A stretch of 64,000 bases of DNA from Streptantibioticus rubrisoli (lineage in GTDB: Bacteria > Actinomycetota > Actinomycetes > Streptomycetales > Streptomycetaceae). Position numbers and translations under genes: made by a program. Where the stretch lies: contig NZ_JANFNH010000007.1 in the NCBI RefSeq assembly GCF_024436055.1, positions 62,001-126,000 on the forward strand, given 5' to 3'. Under the pieces are notes generated by a model, which was not told where the DNA came from, did no database searches, and saw only the letters and a program-made list of their open reading frames with translations. Below, one piece after another: positions 38,574 through 47,185 of the stretch (position 1 is the stretch's first letter; each line of letters starts with the position of its first letter).

Positions 38574-40352
38574 TTAGCGGTGGCGGGTGGCCCACTCCTG
38601 GATCTTTTTGATGCGTTCCTTGATCTGGCCCGCCGTCGCCTCCGCGCTCGGGGGGCCGCCGCAGGCGCGGCGGAGTTCGTTGTGGATCACGCCGTGCGGC
38701 TTGCCGCTCTGGTGGTTGTAGGCGGAGACCATGGTGTTGAGCCGCTTGCGCAGCTCGAGGAGTTCCTTGTGGCTGACCACCGGGCGGCGTTCCGCCGGGA
38801 GTTCCACCAGGTCCGCCTCCGTATCCGGCTTCTTGCGGCTGTGGGCGATCTGGCGAGCCTGCCTGCGCTGGAGCAGCAACTGGACCTGGTCGGGCTCAAG
38901 TAGGCCCGGAATGCCCAGATAGTCCTGCTCCTCCTCGCTGCCGGGGTGCGCCTGCATACCGAACTCGGCGCCGTCGTACAGCACCCGGTCGAAGACCGCG
39001 TCCGACTCCAGTGCCTCGAAGGGGAGTTGGTCCTCGGTGACCTCGTCCTTCCCCTTCTCCGCCTCCGCGAGGAGCTTTTCCTCCTCCGCGTAGATGTCGT
39101 CCTCGCCCGACTTCTTCGGCTTGTCGAGCACGTGGTCGCGCTCGACCTCCATCTCGTTGGCGAAGCCGAGCAGCATCGGAATGGTGGGCAGGAACACCGA
39201 CGCCGTCTCCCCGCGCCGCCGGGACCGTACGAAACGGCCCACGGCCTGCGCGAAGAACAGCGGGGTCGAGATCGTCGTGGCGTAGACGCCCACCGCGAGC
39301 CGCGGTACGTCCACGCCCTCGGAGACCATCCGGACCGCGACCATCCACCGCTCGTCGGACCCGCTGAACTCGTCGATCTTCTTGGACGCGCCCGCGTCGT
39401 CCGACAGCACCACCGTCGCCTTGGTCCCGGTGATCTCCCGGATCAGCTTGGCGTACGCGCGGGCCGCGTCCTGGTCGGAGGCGATCACCAGACCGCCCGC
39501 GTCCGGAATGCCCTTTCTGACCTCGGTCAACCGCTGATCCGCTGCGCGCAGCACGTTGGGGATCCACTCACCGGTCGGCGCCAGCGCGGTGCGCCAGGCC
39601 TGGCCGATGGCGTCCTTGGTCATCGGGTCGCCGAGCCGGGCGGCGATCTCGTCGCCCGCCTTGGTGCGCCACCGCATGTTCCCGCTGTACGAGAGGAAGA
39701 TGACCGGCCGCACCACACCGTCGGCGAGCGCGTTGCCGTATCCGTAGGTGTAGTCGGCCACCGAGCGCCGGATGCCGTCCGGACCCTCCGCGTAGGAGAC
39801 GAACGGGATGGGGTTGGTGTCGGAACGGAACGGCGTACCGGTGAGCGCCAGCCGCCGGGCCGCCGGTTCGAACGCCTCGAAGCAGGCCTCGCCCCAGGAC
39901 TTGGTGTCGCCGGCGTGGTGGATCTCGTCCAGGATGACCAGCGTCTTGCGCTGCTCGCAGCGGTTGCGGTGCAGCATCGGACGCACCCCGACACCCGCGT
40001 ACGTCACCGCGACGCCGTGGTACTCCCTCGACACCGGGCCCGCGCTGTAGTCGGGGTCGAGCTTGATGCCTATCCGCGCGGCCGCCTCGGCCCACTGCTT
40101 CTTCAGGTGCTCGGTGGGCGCGACCACCGTGACCTGCTGCACCACGTGGTTGTGCAGCAGGTACGAGGCGAGGGTCAGCGCGAACGTGGTCTTGCCCGCG
40201 CCCGGCGTCGCCACGGCGAGGAAGTCACGCGGCTGACGCTGCACGTACGAGTCGAGTGCGGCCTGCTGCCAGGCACGCAGCTTCCCGGCCGTACCCCACG
40301 GGGCACGACCGGGAAAGGCGGGTGAGAGGTGGTGCGAGGCGGTGGTAGTCAC
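38574..40352 (-). CDS. DEAD/DEAH-box helicase
   Basis: A 592-aa superfamily 2 helicase. Motif I is ATPGAGKTTFAL (about residue 48), motif II DEIHH, motif III LTGTPFR and motif VI QAVGRFVRSRRRG. The C-terminal quarter is charged and helical (KKSGEDDIYAEEEKLLAEAE). Related to Streptomyces YprA/RadD-like helicases; no partner genes adjacent. GTG 40352 start. Confidence 0.9.
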   Translation of the reverse strand: MTTTASHHLSPAFPGRAPWGTAGKLRAWQQAALDSYVQRQPRDFLAVATPGAGKTTFALTLASYLLHNHVVQQVTVVAPTEHLKKQWAEAAARIGIKLDPDYSAGPVSREYHGVAVTYAGVGVRPMLHRNRCEQRKTLVILDEIHHAGDTKSWGEACFEAFEPAARRLALTGTPFRSDTNPIPFVSYAEGPDGIRRSVADYTYGYGNALADGVVRPVIFLSYSGNMRWRTKAGDEIAARLGDPMTKDAIGQAWRTALAPTGEWIPNVLRAADQRLTEVRKGIPDAGGLVIASDQDAARAYAKLIREITGTKATVVLSDDAGASKKIDEFSGSDERWMVAVRMVSEGVDVPRLAVGVYATTISTPLFFAQAVGRFVRSRRRGETASVFLPTIPMLLGFANEMEVERDHVLDKPKKSGEDDIYAEEEKLLAEAEKGKDEVTEDQLPFEALESDAVFDRVLYDGAEFGMQAHPGSEEEQDYLGIPGLLEPDQVQLLLQRRQARQIAHSRKKPDTEADLVELPAERRPVVSHKELLELRKRLNTMVSAYNHQSGKPHGVIHNELRRACGGPPSAEATAGQIKERIKKIQEWATRHR

Positions 40353-40546
40353 GGTCTCCGGGCGGGTCCGTCGGATCTGTCGGTCACGTCGGTCGGATAC
40401 GAAAACCGTGACAGCTTACCGGCGCCCCCTCCCCGCCCCCCGCGGAACGCGGCGAGTCCACGCGGCGGTGCGACACAGCTCACAGCGGCCCGTCCGCGGC
40501 GGCCGGTTGACGCACCCGGCACCAAGTCCCGTACCGCGCCCGGGCG

Positions 40547-42001
40547 TTACCGCTCGGGCCGCAGCCTGCCCGCCACCGCGACGCCGACCAGCGCGACCGC
40601 CGTCGCCAGGCAGAACACCGCCGCGAAGGCCGCCGGATGAGCGTGCGCGCCCGCCGTGGGACCACCGGCGGCGACCGTACCGCCGCCCAGCGCGGCGAAC
40701 AGCACTCCCCCGGCGGCCACCAACACCACGTTGGACAGCGCGTCGCACACCTGGAGCGCCGCCGAGTTGGCGCCCGCCTCCTGTGGTGGCGAGTACGTCA
40801 GCAGCAGCACGCTCATCGAGGCGATCACCAGCCCCATACCGAGCCCGCCCACGCACCACGCCACCGCCACGATCCACGCCGGTACCACCGGCAGCAGCGC
40901 CAGCGCCGCGCCGACCACCGCCATGCCGACCAGTCCCATCCCGGCCCGCACCAACCGCTCGCGGTACGGCTCCAGGCGCGGCCGGGACTGCACGAAGCTG
41001 CCCAGCGCCCAGGTCAGACCGCCCCCGGCGAGCGACAGCCCGGCCAGCGTCGGGGAGAGCTGGCGCCGGGTCACCAGCATCAGCGGAAGGAAGCTCTCGG
41101 CGGTCAGGAAGGATCCGGCCGCGATGCCGCGCAACAACACCACCGACGGCAGCCCGCGTCCGGCGCGGAACGTTCCCGGCGGCAGCAGCCGTACCGCCGA
41201 CGGCACCAGCAGCGCCGCCCCCGCGACCGCGGGCGGCAGCGCCCACCAGTCGTGCACGTCCTGGCCCGCGTACTGCAGCAGCGCCGCGCCCGCCGAGATG
41301 CCCAGCGCCAGCGGGATCCGGCGCCGGTCGCGCACCGCGGCGGCGGCCTGGTCCGGGGGCGGTTCGACCGCCGCCCGGCGCAGCGCGGGCAGCGCGACCG
41401 AGACCGGCAGCGCCACCAGGACCGGGATGCCGAGGAACACCCAGCGCCAGCCCAGCTGTTCGGTCACCGCGCCGGAGACCAGCGGCCCGACGATGGACGG
41501 CACCACCCAGGACGCGGCGAACGCGGCCAGCACCGCGGGCCGCAGCCGCTGCGGGTAGGCGCGGCCCACCACCACGTAGAGCGCGACGATCAACAGCCCG
41601 CCGCCGACGCCCTGTACCGCCCGGCCCGCGATGAACGGCCACATGGCCCGCGCCGTGCCGGACACCACCAAACCGGCGGCGAAGCAGCCGATGCCGGTGC
41701 TCAGCGGTGCCAGCGGCCCCGACCGGTCGCACCACTGGCCGGACACCACCATCGCGACCAGGCTGGTGGTGAAGTAGCCGGAGAAGGCGAAGCCGTACAG
41801 CGACAGCCCGTGCAGATCGCGTGCCGCGACCGGCATCGCGGTGCCGACGGCGGTCGCCTCGAAGGCGACCAGCAGCACGACCGAGACGATCCCCAGTGTC
41901 AACGCGCGGTAGCGACGGCTCAGCACCGTCTCCACCTGGTGCGTTGCGCCCGATATGGGCGGTATTTGCTGGTCGTTGAGGGGATCGTTCAGCGCGGCCA
42001 T
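40547..42001 (-). CDS. MFS transporter (DHA2-like)
   Basis: A 484-aa major facilitator with about 14 hydrophobic segments. Motif A-like SGQWCDRSGPLAP lies after helix 2, and motif C-like VVPSIVGPLVSGAVTEQLGWRWVF in helix 5 marks a drug:H+ antiporter. Substrate unknown. Divergent from tRNA-Cys. Confidence 0.88.
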   Translation of the reverse strand: MAALNDPLNDQQIPPISGATHQVETVLSRRYRALTLGIVSVVLLVAFEATAVGTAMPVAARDLHGLSLYGFAFSGYFTTSLVAMVVSGQWCDRSGPLAPLSTGIGCFAAGLVVSGTARAMWPFIAGRAVQGVGGGLLIVALYVVVGRAYPQRLRPAVLAAFAASWVVPSIVGPLVSGAVTEQLGWRWVFLGIPVLVALPVSVALPALRRAAVEPPPDQAAAAVRDRRRIPLALGISAGAALLQYAGQDVHDWWALPPAVAGAALLVPSAVRLLPPGTFRAGRGLPSVVLLRGIAAGSFLTAESFLPLMLVTRRQLSPTLAGLSLAGGGLTWALGSFVQSRPRLEPYRERLVRAGMGLVGMAVVGAALALLPVVPAWIVAVAWCVGGLGMGLVIASMSVLLLTYSPPQEAGANSAALQVCDALSNVVLVAAGGVLFAALGGGTVAAGGPTAGAHAHPAAFAAVFCLATAVALVGVAVAGRLRPER

Positions 42002-42176
42002 GGCGCCAGCGTAGGTCGGCTGGAGCTGGTCGGCGCCTGGCCGTGGCCGGTTTTCCCCGTCGTCCGATGGTCCTAGGCCGACCGTTCGTGAACGCGGCGT
42101 GGCGGTCACGTTGCGACCCGCGCCCAACCGTTGACCCCGCCCCGGGGCGTCGGCCTATCGTCAAGAACATCAACCC

Positions 42177-42251
42177 GGCCGTGTGCCCGAGTGGTTGAGG
42201 GGCTCGCCTGCAAAGCGAGTTACACCGGTTCGATTCCGGTCACGGCCTCCA
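42177..42251 (+). tRNA. tRNA-Cys (anticodon GCA)
   Basis: Acceptor stem GGCCGTG/CACGGCC, anticodon stem CTCGC/GCGAG with loop CTGCAAA, T-arm ACCGGTTCGATTCCGGT, discriminator U, and an encoded CCA (42249-42251). It is followed by two 113-bp derived repeats. Confidence 0.9.
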
Positions 42252-42476
42252 GACAAGGAGCAACCACACCCGCCCGAGCGGTTGAGGGGCTCGCCTGCGC
42301 AGCATCCATCAGCGGGCTCCGCCCGCGGGGAGTTACACCGGTTCGATTCCCGCCACGGCCTCCAGACAAGGAGCAACCACACCCGCCCGAGCGGTTGAAG
42401 GGCTCGCCTGCGCAGCATCCATCAGCGGGCTCCGCCCGCGGGGAGTTACACCGGTTCGATTCCCGCCACGGCCTCC
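42251..42476 (+). repeat. Two 113-bp tandem repeats derived from tRNA-Cys
   Basis: Copies at 42251-42363 and 42364-42476 differ at one base. Each contains the tRNA-Cys D-arm, anticodon 5' stem, T-loop and 3' acceptor. A segment with its own GCGGGC-TCC-GCCCGC hairpin replaces the anticodon 3' side, making this section about 26 nt longer. The 5' acceptor half is lost and the T-stem is mispaired, so they are not functional tRNAs as read. Confidence 0.85.
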
Positions 42477-42492
42477 TGCGGAAAACAAAGTC

Positions 42493-42523
42493 GGCGCCCA
42501 CCGGTGAATTCACCGTGGGCGCC
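42493..42523 (-). terminator. Hairpin between tRNA-Cys repeats and transglycosylase gene
   Basis: GGCGCCCAC / GTGGGCGCC arms enclose an inner GGTGAATTCACC palindrome. On the minus strand GACTTTGTTTT follows, giving an intrinsic terminator 17 nt after the CDS; it may also end tRNA transcripts. Confidence 0.85.
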
Positions 42524-42540
42524 ACCCTTTATGGAACCGG

Positions 42541-43284
42541 TCAGTACGCCGAGTTCACGTTGTCCATCGAACCGTAGCGGTGCGCCGCGTAATTGCAGGC
42601 GGCGGTGATGTTCGCGACCGGGTCGTAGATGTCGTGCGAAGTACCCGACACGTGGTACGCGTTGAACGTCGGGTCGATCACCTGCAGCAGGCCCTTGGAC
42701 GGAATGCCGTTGCGGGCGTTGATGTCCCAGTTGTTGATGGCGTACGGGTTGCCGCTGGACTCACGCATGATGTTGCGCTTGATGCCCTCGTAGCTGCCGG
42801 GGATGCCGTGCTGGTGCATGATGTCCAGCGCCTGGCGGATCCAGCCGTCGAGGTTGTTCGGGTACGAGGGGGCCGGAGCGGCCTGCGCCGGGGCGGCCGG
42901 GCGGGACTCCGAGCGGCTCGCGGCCTGCGGCTGGTGGCGGCGGGCCTCGTTGGCCTTGTGCTGCGCGGCCTGGTGCTGCGCGGCCGCGTGCTGCTTGACC
43001 GCCTTGGCGGCCTGGGCGGCCTGCTGGGCGATGTCGGCCTGCTGGCTCTGGCTCTGGGCGGCCGAGCCGCTGTCGGACGTGCCGAACGCCATGGCGGCGG
43101 ACATCACCGGGTTGCTGGGGTTGGCAGCGTGCGCCGATCCCGGAGCGACCGAAAAGGCCAGGACTGAGGCGCCGGCAACGGCGACACCGGCCGCGGAGAG
43201 CTTGTGCTTCCGGGTCAGGCCGTCGAGGTGCGTCAGGGTCGTCCGGGTCATGCGGTGAAGGGCGGGAAAGGCGGGCATGGGCAT
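42541..43284 (-). CDS. Secreted lytic transglycosylase (SLT-like)
   Basis: A 247-aa exported wall hydrolase. A signal peptide (KLSAAGVAVAGASVLAFSVAPGSAHA) is followed by an Ala/Gln/His-rich linker (QQAAQAAKAVKQHAAAQHQ). The C-terminal SLT domain has catalytic-type Glu in IMRESSGNPYAINNWD and GIPSKGLLQVIDPTFNAY. ATG 43284 has GGAGGA 11 nt upstream. A structured leader precedes it. Confidence 0.9.
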   Translation of the reverse strand: MPMPAFPALHRMTRTTLTHLDGLTRKHKLSAAGVAVAGASVLAFSVAPGSAHAANPSNPVMSAAMAFGTSDSGSAAQSQSQQADIAQQAAQAAKAVKQHAAAQHQAAQHKANEARRHQPQAASRSESRPAAPAQAAPAPSYPNNLDGWIRQALDIMHQHGIPGSYEGIKRNIMRESSGNPYAINNWDINARNGIPSKGLLQVIDPTFNAYHVSGTSHDIYDPVANITAACNYAAHRYGSMDNVNSAY

Positions 43285-43309
43285 GGGTGAGTTGGTCCTC
43301 CAGGTCGCT

Positions 43310-43405
43310 GAGCCGCAGTCGCCCGTCCGGCACCTGAGTCCGGGCGACGCCTTCGCCTTTTCGGCGATAGGCGCCGCGTTCATGTCCCACGGCGCCCTGC
43401 GGCTC
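43310..43405 (-). ncRNA. Structured 5' leader of the transglycosylase gene
   Basis: On the minus strand a 9-bp closing stem (CTGCGGCTC-type arms at 43310-43318 and 43397-43405) encloses three hairpins: 43318-43348 (GTCGCCC/GGGCGAC), 43354-43365 (CGCC/GGCG) and 43370-43396 (GGCGCC/GGCGCC). This makes a four-way junction ending 8 nt before the Shine-Dalgarno. It does not match the c-di-AMP (ydaO) motif. Confidence 0.45.
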
Positions 43406-43496
43406 GGCAATTCTTAGCGACCGGAAAATCGGCTCGCAAAGATGTGACCTACTACCCGCACTAGTGGAAAAGGGGTCGACCAGCGGGCACGAAAAA

Positions 43497-43519
43497 GGCC
43501 GCCACAGCACGTGGCGGCC
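43497..43519 (-). terminator. Terminator of the xanthine dehydrogenase-type operon
   Basis: GGCCGCCAC / GTGGCGGCC arms with a 5-nt loop; TTTTTC follows on the minus strand. Confidence 0.88.
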
Positions 43520-43659
43520 CTGTTTACGGCACCTTTACGATTCCACTACGCGTCTTCGTAAGTGACCTGCGCCCTATGCGGAGGCTCACACACCGGGCGC
43601 CTTTCCGTCACCGTCCGTACCGCGCCCGTCACGCGGCCCGCGCAGACCGGACCCGGCGC

Positions 43660-46011
43660 TCAGCCCTGCCGGGCCACCGCCGTCTGCGGGCGGATCGGCA
43701 GCCGTCCCACCGGTCGGCCGGTCGCCGCCCGTACCGCCGCCGCGACCGCGGCGGGCGAGACCACCACCGGCACCGCGCTGACCGCCTTCGCCCCGAAGGG
43801 CGCCACCACGTCCCGCTCCTCCACCAGCTTCACGATCCGCACCGGCGGCGCGTCCAGCGCCGTGGGCAGCGCGTAGCCGGTGAGCGACGGCCGCTTGACC
43901 GCGCCGCGCCCGGTACGCAGGTCCTCCATCAGCGCCATGCCCACACCCTGTGTGACGCCCGCCTCGATACGGGCCGCGACCTGGCGGGGGTTGAGCACCC
44001 GGCCGACGTCCTGGGCGACCGCCATGTCCACCACCCGGACGGTGCCGAGCTCGATGTCGACGTCGACCACCGCCCGGATCGCCGCGAAGGCCAGACCCAC
44101 GAAGGCGTCCCCCTGGCCGGTCTCGTCCAGCTTCTCGGTGGGGTGCGGACGGCACTGCGCGGTGGCCCACAGTTCCTTGCCCTGGAGCGTCTCGGCGACC
44201 GTGGTGCTCAGTACTCCGTCGTACGAGGTGATCTTGCCGTCGGCGATGGTGAGCAACTCCACCGACATCCCGAACTTGGCGGCCAGCGGTTGCAGCAGCT
44301 GGGTGCGGACCATCTTCGCGGCGCGCTCGACCGCACCGCCGGACACCCAGGTGTGACGGCCACGGGCGGACGGCCCCGCGGGCGGCTGGTCGGTGTCGGC
44401 GGGCAGCACCGCCACCTCCTCCACTCCGAGGACCTCCTGCACGATCTGCCGGGCGAGGGTGGCGAAGCCCTGCCCGGTCTCCACCGCCGAGCAGATCACG
44501 GTCGCGGTGCCGCCCTGCACCCGGACGGTCGCCGTGGACACCTCGTCATGCCCCTCGGCGCCCAGCATGTGCACCATGCCCAGCGCGTAGCCGACCCCGC
44601 GGCGCACCGCCCCCGGCTCGCCCGCGCCCTCCGGGCCGCCCGGCAGCAGCCACTCCGCCTCGTCCTCGGCGGACGGCAGCGGCGGCAGTTCGGCGTCCCG
44701 TACCGCCCCCAGCAGTTCGGCGACCGGCGCCGGGCAGGTCACGGTCTGACCGGTGGGCAGCAGGTCGCCGGTGGCCATCACATTGCGCATCCGCAGCTCG
44801 GCCGGGTCCAGGCCCAGCTTGGCGGCGAGCTTGTCCATCTGCCCCTCGTACGCGGCGCACACCTGCATCGCACCCTCACCGCGCACATGCCCCGACGGCG
44901 GGTTGTTGGTGCGCACCGCCCAGCCCTCGACGAAGACGTGCGGCACCACATAGGGACCGGCGGCGAACGCCACCGCGGCGGCCAGCGCGTCGGAGGAGGC
45001 GTCCGCGTAGGCGCCCGCGTCCAGCAGCAGCTGCGCCTCGACCTTGACCAGCCGGCCCTCGGCATCGGCGTGGTGCCGGTAGCGCAGCAGCGCCGGATGC
45101 CGGTGGGCGTGCCCCAGGAAGGACTCCTCGCGGGTGGCGACCAGCTTGACCGGATGGCCGGTCTTCAACGCCAGCAGTCCCAGCGGGAGTTGGAAGCCGG
45201 GGTCCTCGCGGTCGGCCATCGCCCCGGGCACCCCGGTGACCACCACCTTGACCCGGTCGGTCTCAAGTCCGAAGCAGGCGGCAGCCATGTCGCGGTCGGC
45301 GTGCGGATCGGTGGAGGCCACGTACAGCTCGACCCCGCCGTCCGGGCGCGGTACGGCGAGCCCGGCCTCCGCGCCGATCGGGGCCGGGTCCTGGCGGCCG
45401 ACCCGGTAGACGCCCTCGACCACCACCTCACCGGCCGCCGAGGGGTCGCCGAAGCGCAGCGGGATGTGCCGGATCAGATTGCCGTCCGGGTGCAACGGCG
45501 GTGCCTCGAACGCCTTCTCGGGGTCGGTGACCGGTTCCAGCACCTCGTACTCGACGATGATCGCGGCGGCGGCCAGCCGTGCGGTGTCGGGGTGGTCGGC
45601 GGCCACCGCGGCGATCGGCTCGCCGTGGTGGCGGACCACGTCGTGCGCGAAGACCGGGCGGTCGGCGACCCGGCGGCCGTGCATGGCGTCACCGGGTACG
45701 TCCGTGTGCGTGATGACCGCGCGCACTCCGGGCATCTCGGCGGCGTGCGTGGTGTCGATGGAGACGATGCGGGCGTGCGGGTGCGGGGAGCGCAGCACGG
45801 CCGCCCACAGCAGTCCCTCGGCCCACAGGTCGGCGGCGTACGGGAAGACGCCCTGGGTCTTGGCCGCCGCGTCGGCGGGCAGCAGGGAGGCACCGAGGCC
45901 GTGCTGGCTCTCCACGGCGGCGGGCGGAACGACCACGGTGGGGATCGCGGTCGCGGCGTCGGACCCAGCCGTTCCGTCCCCGCCCACGGAGGTGCCACGC
46001 ACGGCGCTCAT
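43660..46011 (-). CDS. Xanthine dehydrogenase-family molybdopterin-binding subunit
   Basis: A 783-aa large subunit of a molybdenum hydroxylase. N-terminal a/b hammerhead (GVFPYAADLWAEGLLWAAVL), then cofactor-binding blocks NNPPSGHVRGEGAMQ, ETGQGFATLARQI and GVTQGVGMALMED. It lacks the ~30-residue signal and so is cytoplasmic. Third gene of FAD-FeS-Mo order. GGAG upstream supports ATG 46011. Substrate could be xanthine, hypoxanthine or another N-heterocycle. Confidence 0.92.
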   Translation of the reverse strand: MSAVRGTSVGGDGTAGSDAATAIPTVVVPPAAVESQHGLGASLLPADAAAKTQGVFPYAADLWAEGLLWAAVLRSPHPHARIVSIDTTHAAEMPGVRAVITHTDVPGDAMHGRRVADRPVFAHDVVRHHGEPIAAVAADHPDTARLAAAAIIVEYEVLEPVTDPEKAFEAPPLHPDGNLIRHIPLRFGDPSAAGEVVVEGVYRVGRQDPAPIGAEAGLAVPRPDGGVELYVASTDPHADRDMAAACFGLETDRVKVVVTGVPGAMADREDPGFQLPLGLLALKTGHPVKLVATREESFLGHAHRHPALLRYRHHADAEGRLVKVEAQLLLDAGAYADASSDALAAAVAFAAGPYVVPHVFVEGWAVRTNNPPSGHVRGEGAMQVCAAYEGQMDKLAAKLGLDPAELRMRNVMATGDLLPTGQTVTCPAPVAELLGAVRDAELPPLPSAEDEAEWLLPGGPEGAGEPGAVRRGVGYALGMVHMLGAEGHDEVSTATVRVQGGTATVICSAVETGQGFATLARQIVQEVLGVEEVAVLPADTDQPPAGPSARGRHTWVSGGAVERAAKMVRTQLLQPLAAKFGMSVELLTIADGKITSYDGVLSTTVAETLQGKELWATAQCRPHPTEKLDETGQGDAFVGLAFAAIRAVVDVDIELGTVRVVDMAVAQDVGRVLNPRQVAARIEAGVTQGVGMALMEDLRTGRGAVKRPSLTGYALPTALDAPPVRIVKLVEERDVVAPFGAKAVSAVPVVVSPAAVAAAVRAATGRPVGRLPIRPQTAVARQG

Positions 46012-46051
46012 TCCCTGTCTCCGATCTCGCCGATCCCGCCGCTGCCAGGCG

Positions 46052-47185
46052 TCATACCAGTCCCCCGTCGTCCGCCGCACCCGAGGCCTGGTGCGGGATC
46101 AACGGAACCACGTTCTCCGGGGCCGGGTCCTGGCTCTCCTCGTCCTCTGCCTCATCCACCGCCGCGCGCTCGGCGACCACCTGCCGTACCGCGTCGAGCA
46201 CGCCCCGGTAGCCGGAGCAGCGGCACAGGTTGCCGCTGAGCGCCTGCCGGGTCTCCAGTTCGGTCGGCCGGTGGTTGCCCGCGAGCAGGTCGTGCAGCGT
46301 CATCGCCATCCCGGGCGCGCAGAAGCCGCACTGCACCGCGCCGCAGTCGACCAGCGCCCGCTGTACGTCGGAGAGCTGGCCGCCCTGGGCCAGGCCCTCC
46401 ACGGTGCGCACATCGCAACCGGCGGCGGTGGCGGCGGGCATCAGGCAGGAGGCGACCAGCCGTCCGTCGACCTGCACCGAGCACGCGCCGCACTCGCCCT
46501 GCTCGCAGCCGTCCTTGGCACCGGCGAGACCGAGCCGTTCGCGCAGCACGTACAGCAGGGACTCACCCAGCCAGGCGTCGGTGACCGGCCGGTCGGCGCC
46601 GTTGACCCGCAGCACATAGGAGGCGAGGGGGTGTTCGCTGTGCGGATCGGGCTCGGCGGCGGGCGGCTCGGGCTCCGGCTCGGCCGCGGCGTCAACCGGC
46701 GCCTGCGCATGGGCGGTTGGCGTCTCGGCCGCGGCGGGCTGGTCGCTCCACTCGCCGGGTGGGACGTGCGCGGGTTCCCGCGGGGCGGCCACCACCTGCC
46801 CCAGCGCGTACTCGCCGGACTCGTCACCGGAGTCGTCCGCGAACGGGACCGTCCACTGCTGGGGGGCGGCCGCGTCGGCGGCGTCCGGCCCGGGGTCGGG
46901 CAGGGACGTCGTCGGCCACTCGCCGGAACCGCCGTGGTCGGTGGGCGTGTCCCAACCGGCCGCGTCGCGCGGCGGTACGTAGCCGTGGCCGGGGGCGGCC
47001 AGCGGATCGGTGCCGGACGGGGTGGCCGCCAGGTCGTGGAACCGGTCGGCGAACGAGACGTGCATGGTCGCGTCGGCGTCGTACTCACCGCCGGGCGTCA
47101 GCGGCTGCCACACACCGTCGCCCGGCGCGAAGTCGTGCTCGGGCTGTCCGTTCATGCCCGCACCCGTCGTCCCGTCATCGCTCAC
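46052..47185 (-). CDS. Xanthine dehydrogenase-family [2Fe-2S] subunit with long N-terminal extension
   Basis: A 377-aa protein, about twice normal length. The C-terminal half is the standard two-cluster subunit: plant-type CEQGECGACSV and the second cluster CGFCAPGMAM with LCRCSGY. The first 190 residues are acidic, Pro/Ala-rich and without recognised domains. GTG 47185 overlaps the FAD-subunit stop (GTGA) and has GGGGAGGG 7 nt upstream, so the long start is well supported. Confidence 0.9.
   Translation of the reverse strand: MSDDGTTGAGMNGQPEHDFAPGDGVWQPLTPGGEYDADATMHVSFADRFHDLAATPSGTDPLAAPGHGYVPPRDAAGWDTPTDHGGSGEWPTTSLPDPGPDAADAAAPQQWTVPFADDSGDESGEYALGQVVAAPREPAHVPPGEWSDQPAAAETPTAHAQAPVDAAAEPEPEPPAAEPDPHSEHPLASYVLRVNGADRPVTDAWLGESLLYVLRERLGLAGAKDGCEQGECGACSVQVDGRLVASCLMPAATAAGCDVRTVEGLAQGGQLSDVQRALVDCGAVQCGFCAPGMAMTLHDLLAGNHRPTELETRQALSGNLCRCSGYRGVLDAVRQVVAERAAVDEAEDEESQDPAPENVVPLIPHQASGAADDGGLV

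Larger units (their letters stand above)
43285..43659. other. Intergenic region: leader RNA and terminator
   Basis: This 375-nt stretch holds the structured leader and promoter of the transglycosylase gene and the terminator of the xanthine-dehydrogenase-type operon. No coding sequence is supported. Confidence 0.6.

Noticed and set aside
42251-42476. Two additional tRNA-Cys genes
   Set aside because: The 5' acceptor strand does not pair with the 3' end, the T-stem is broken and the anticodon loop is replaced by an insert.
43310-43405. c-di-AMP (ydaO) riboswitch before the transglycosylase gene
   Set aside because: The invariant GGGGACCCA, GGGGUGAAUCC and CCCGACAGCUAACCUCGU segments are absent.
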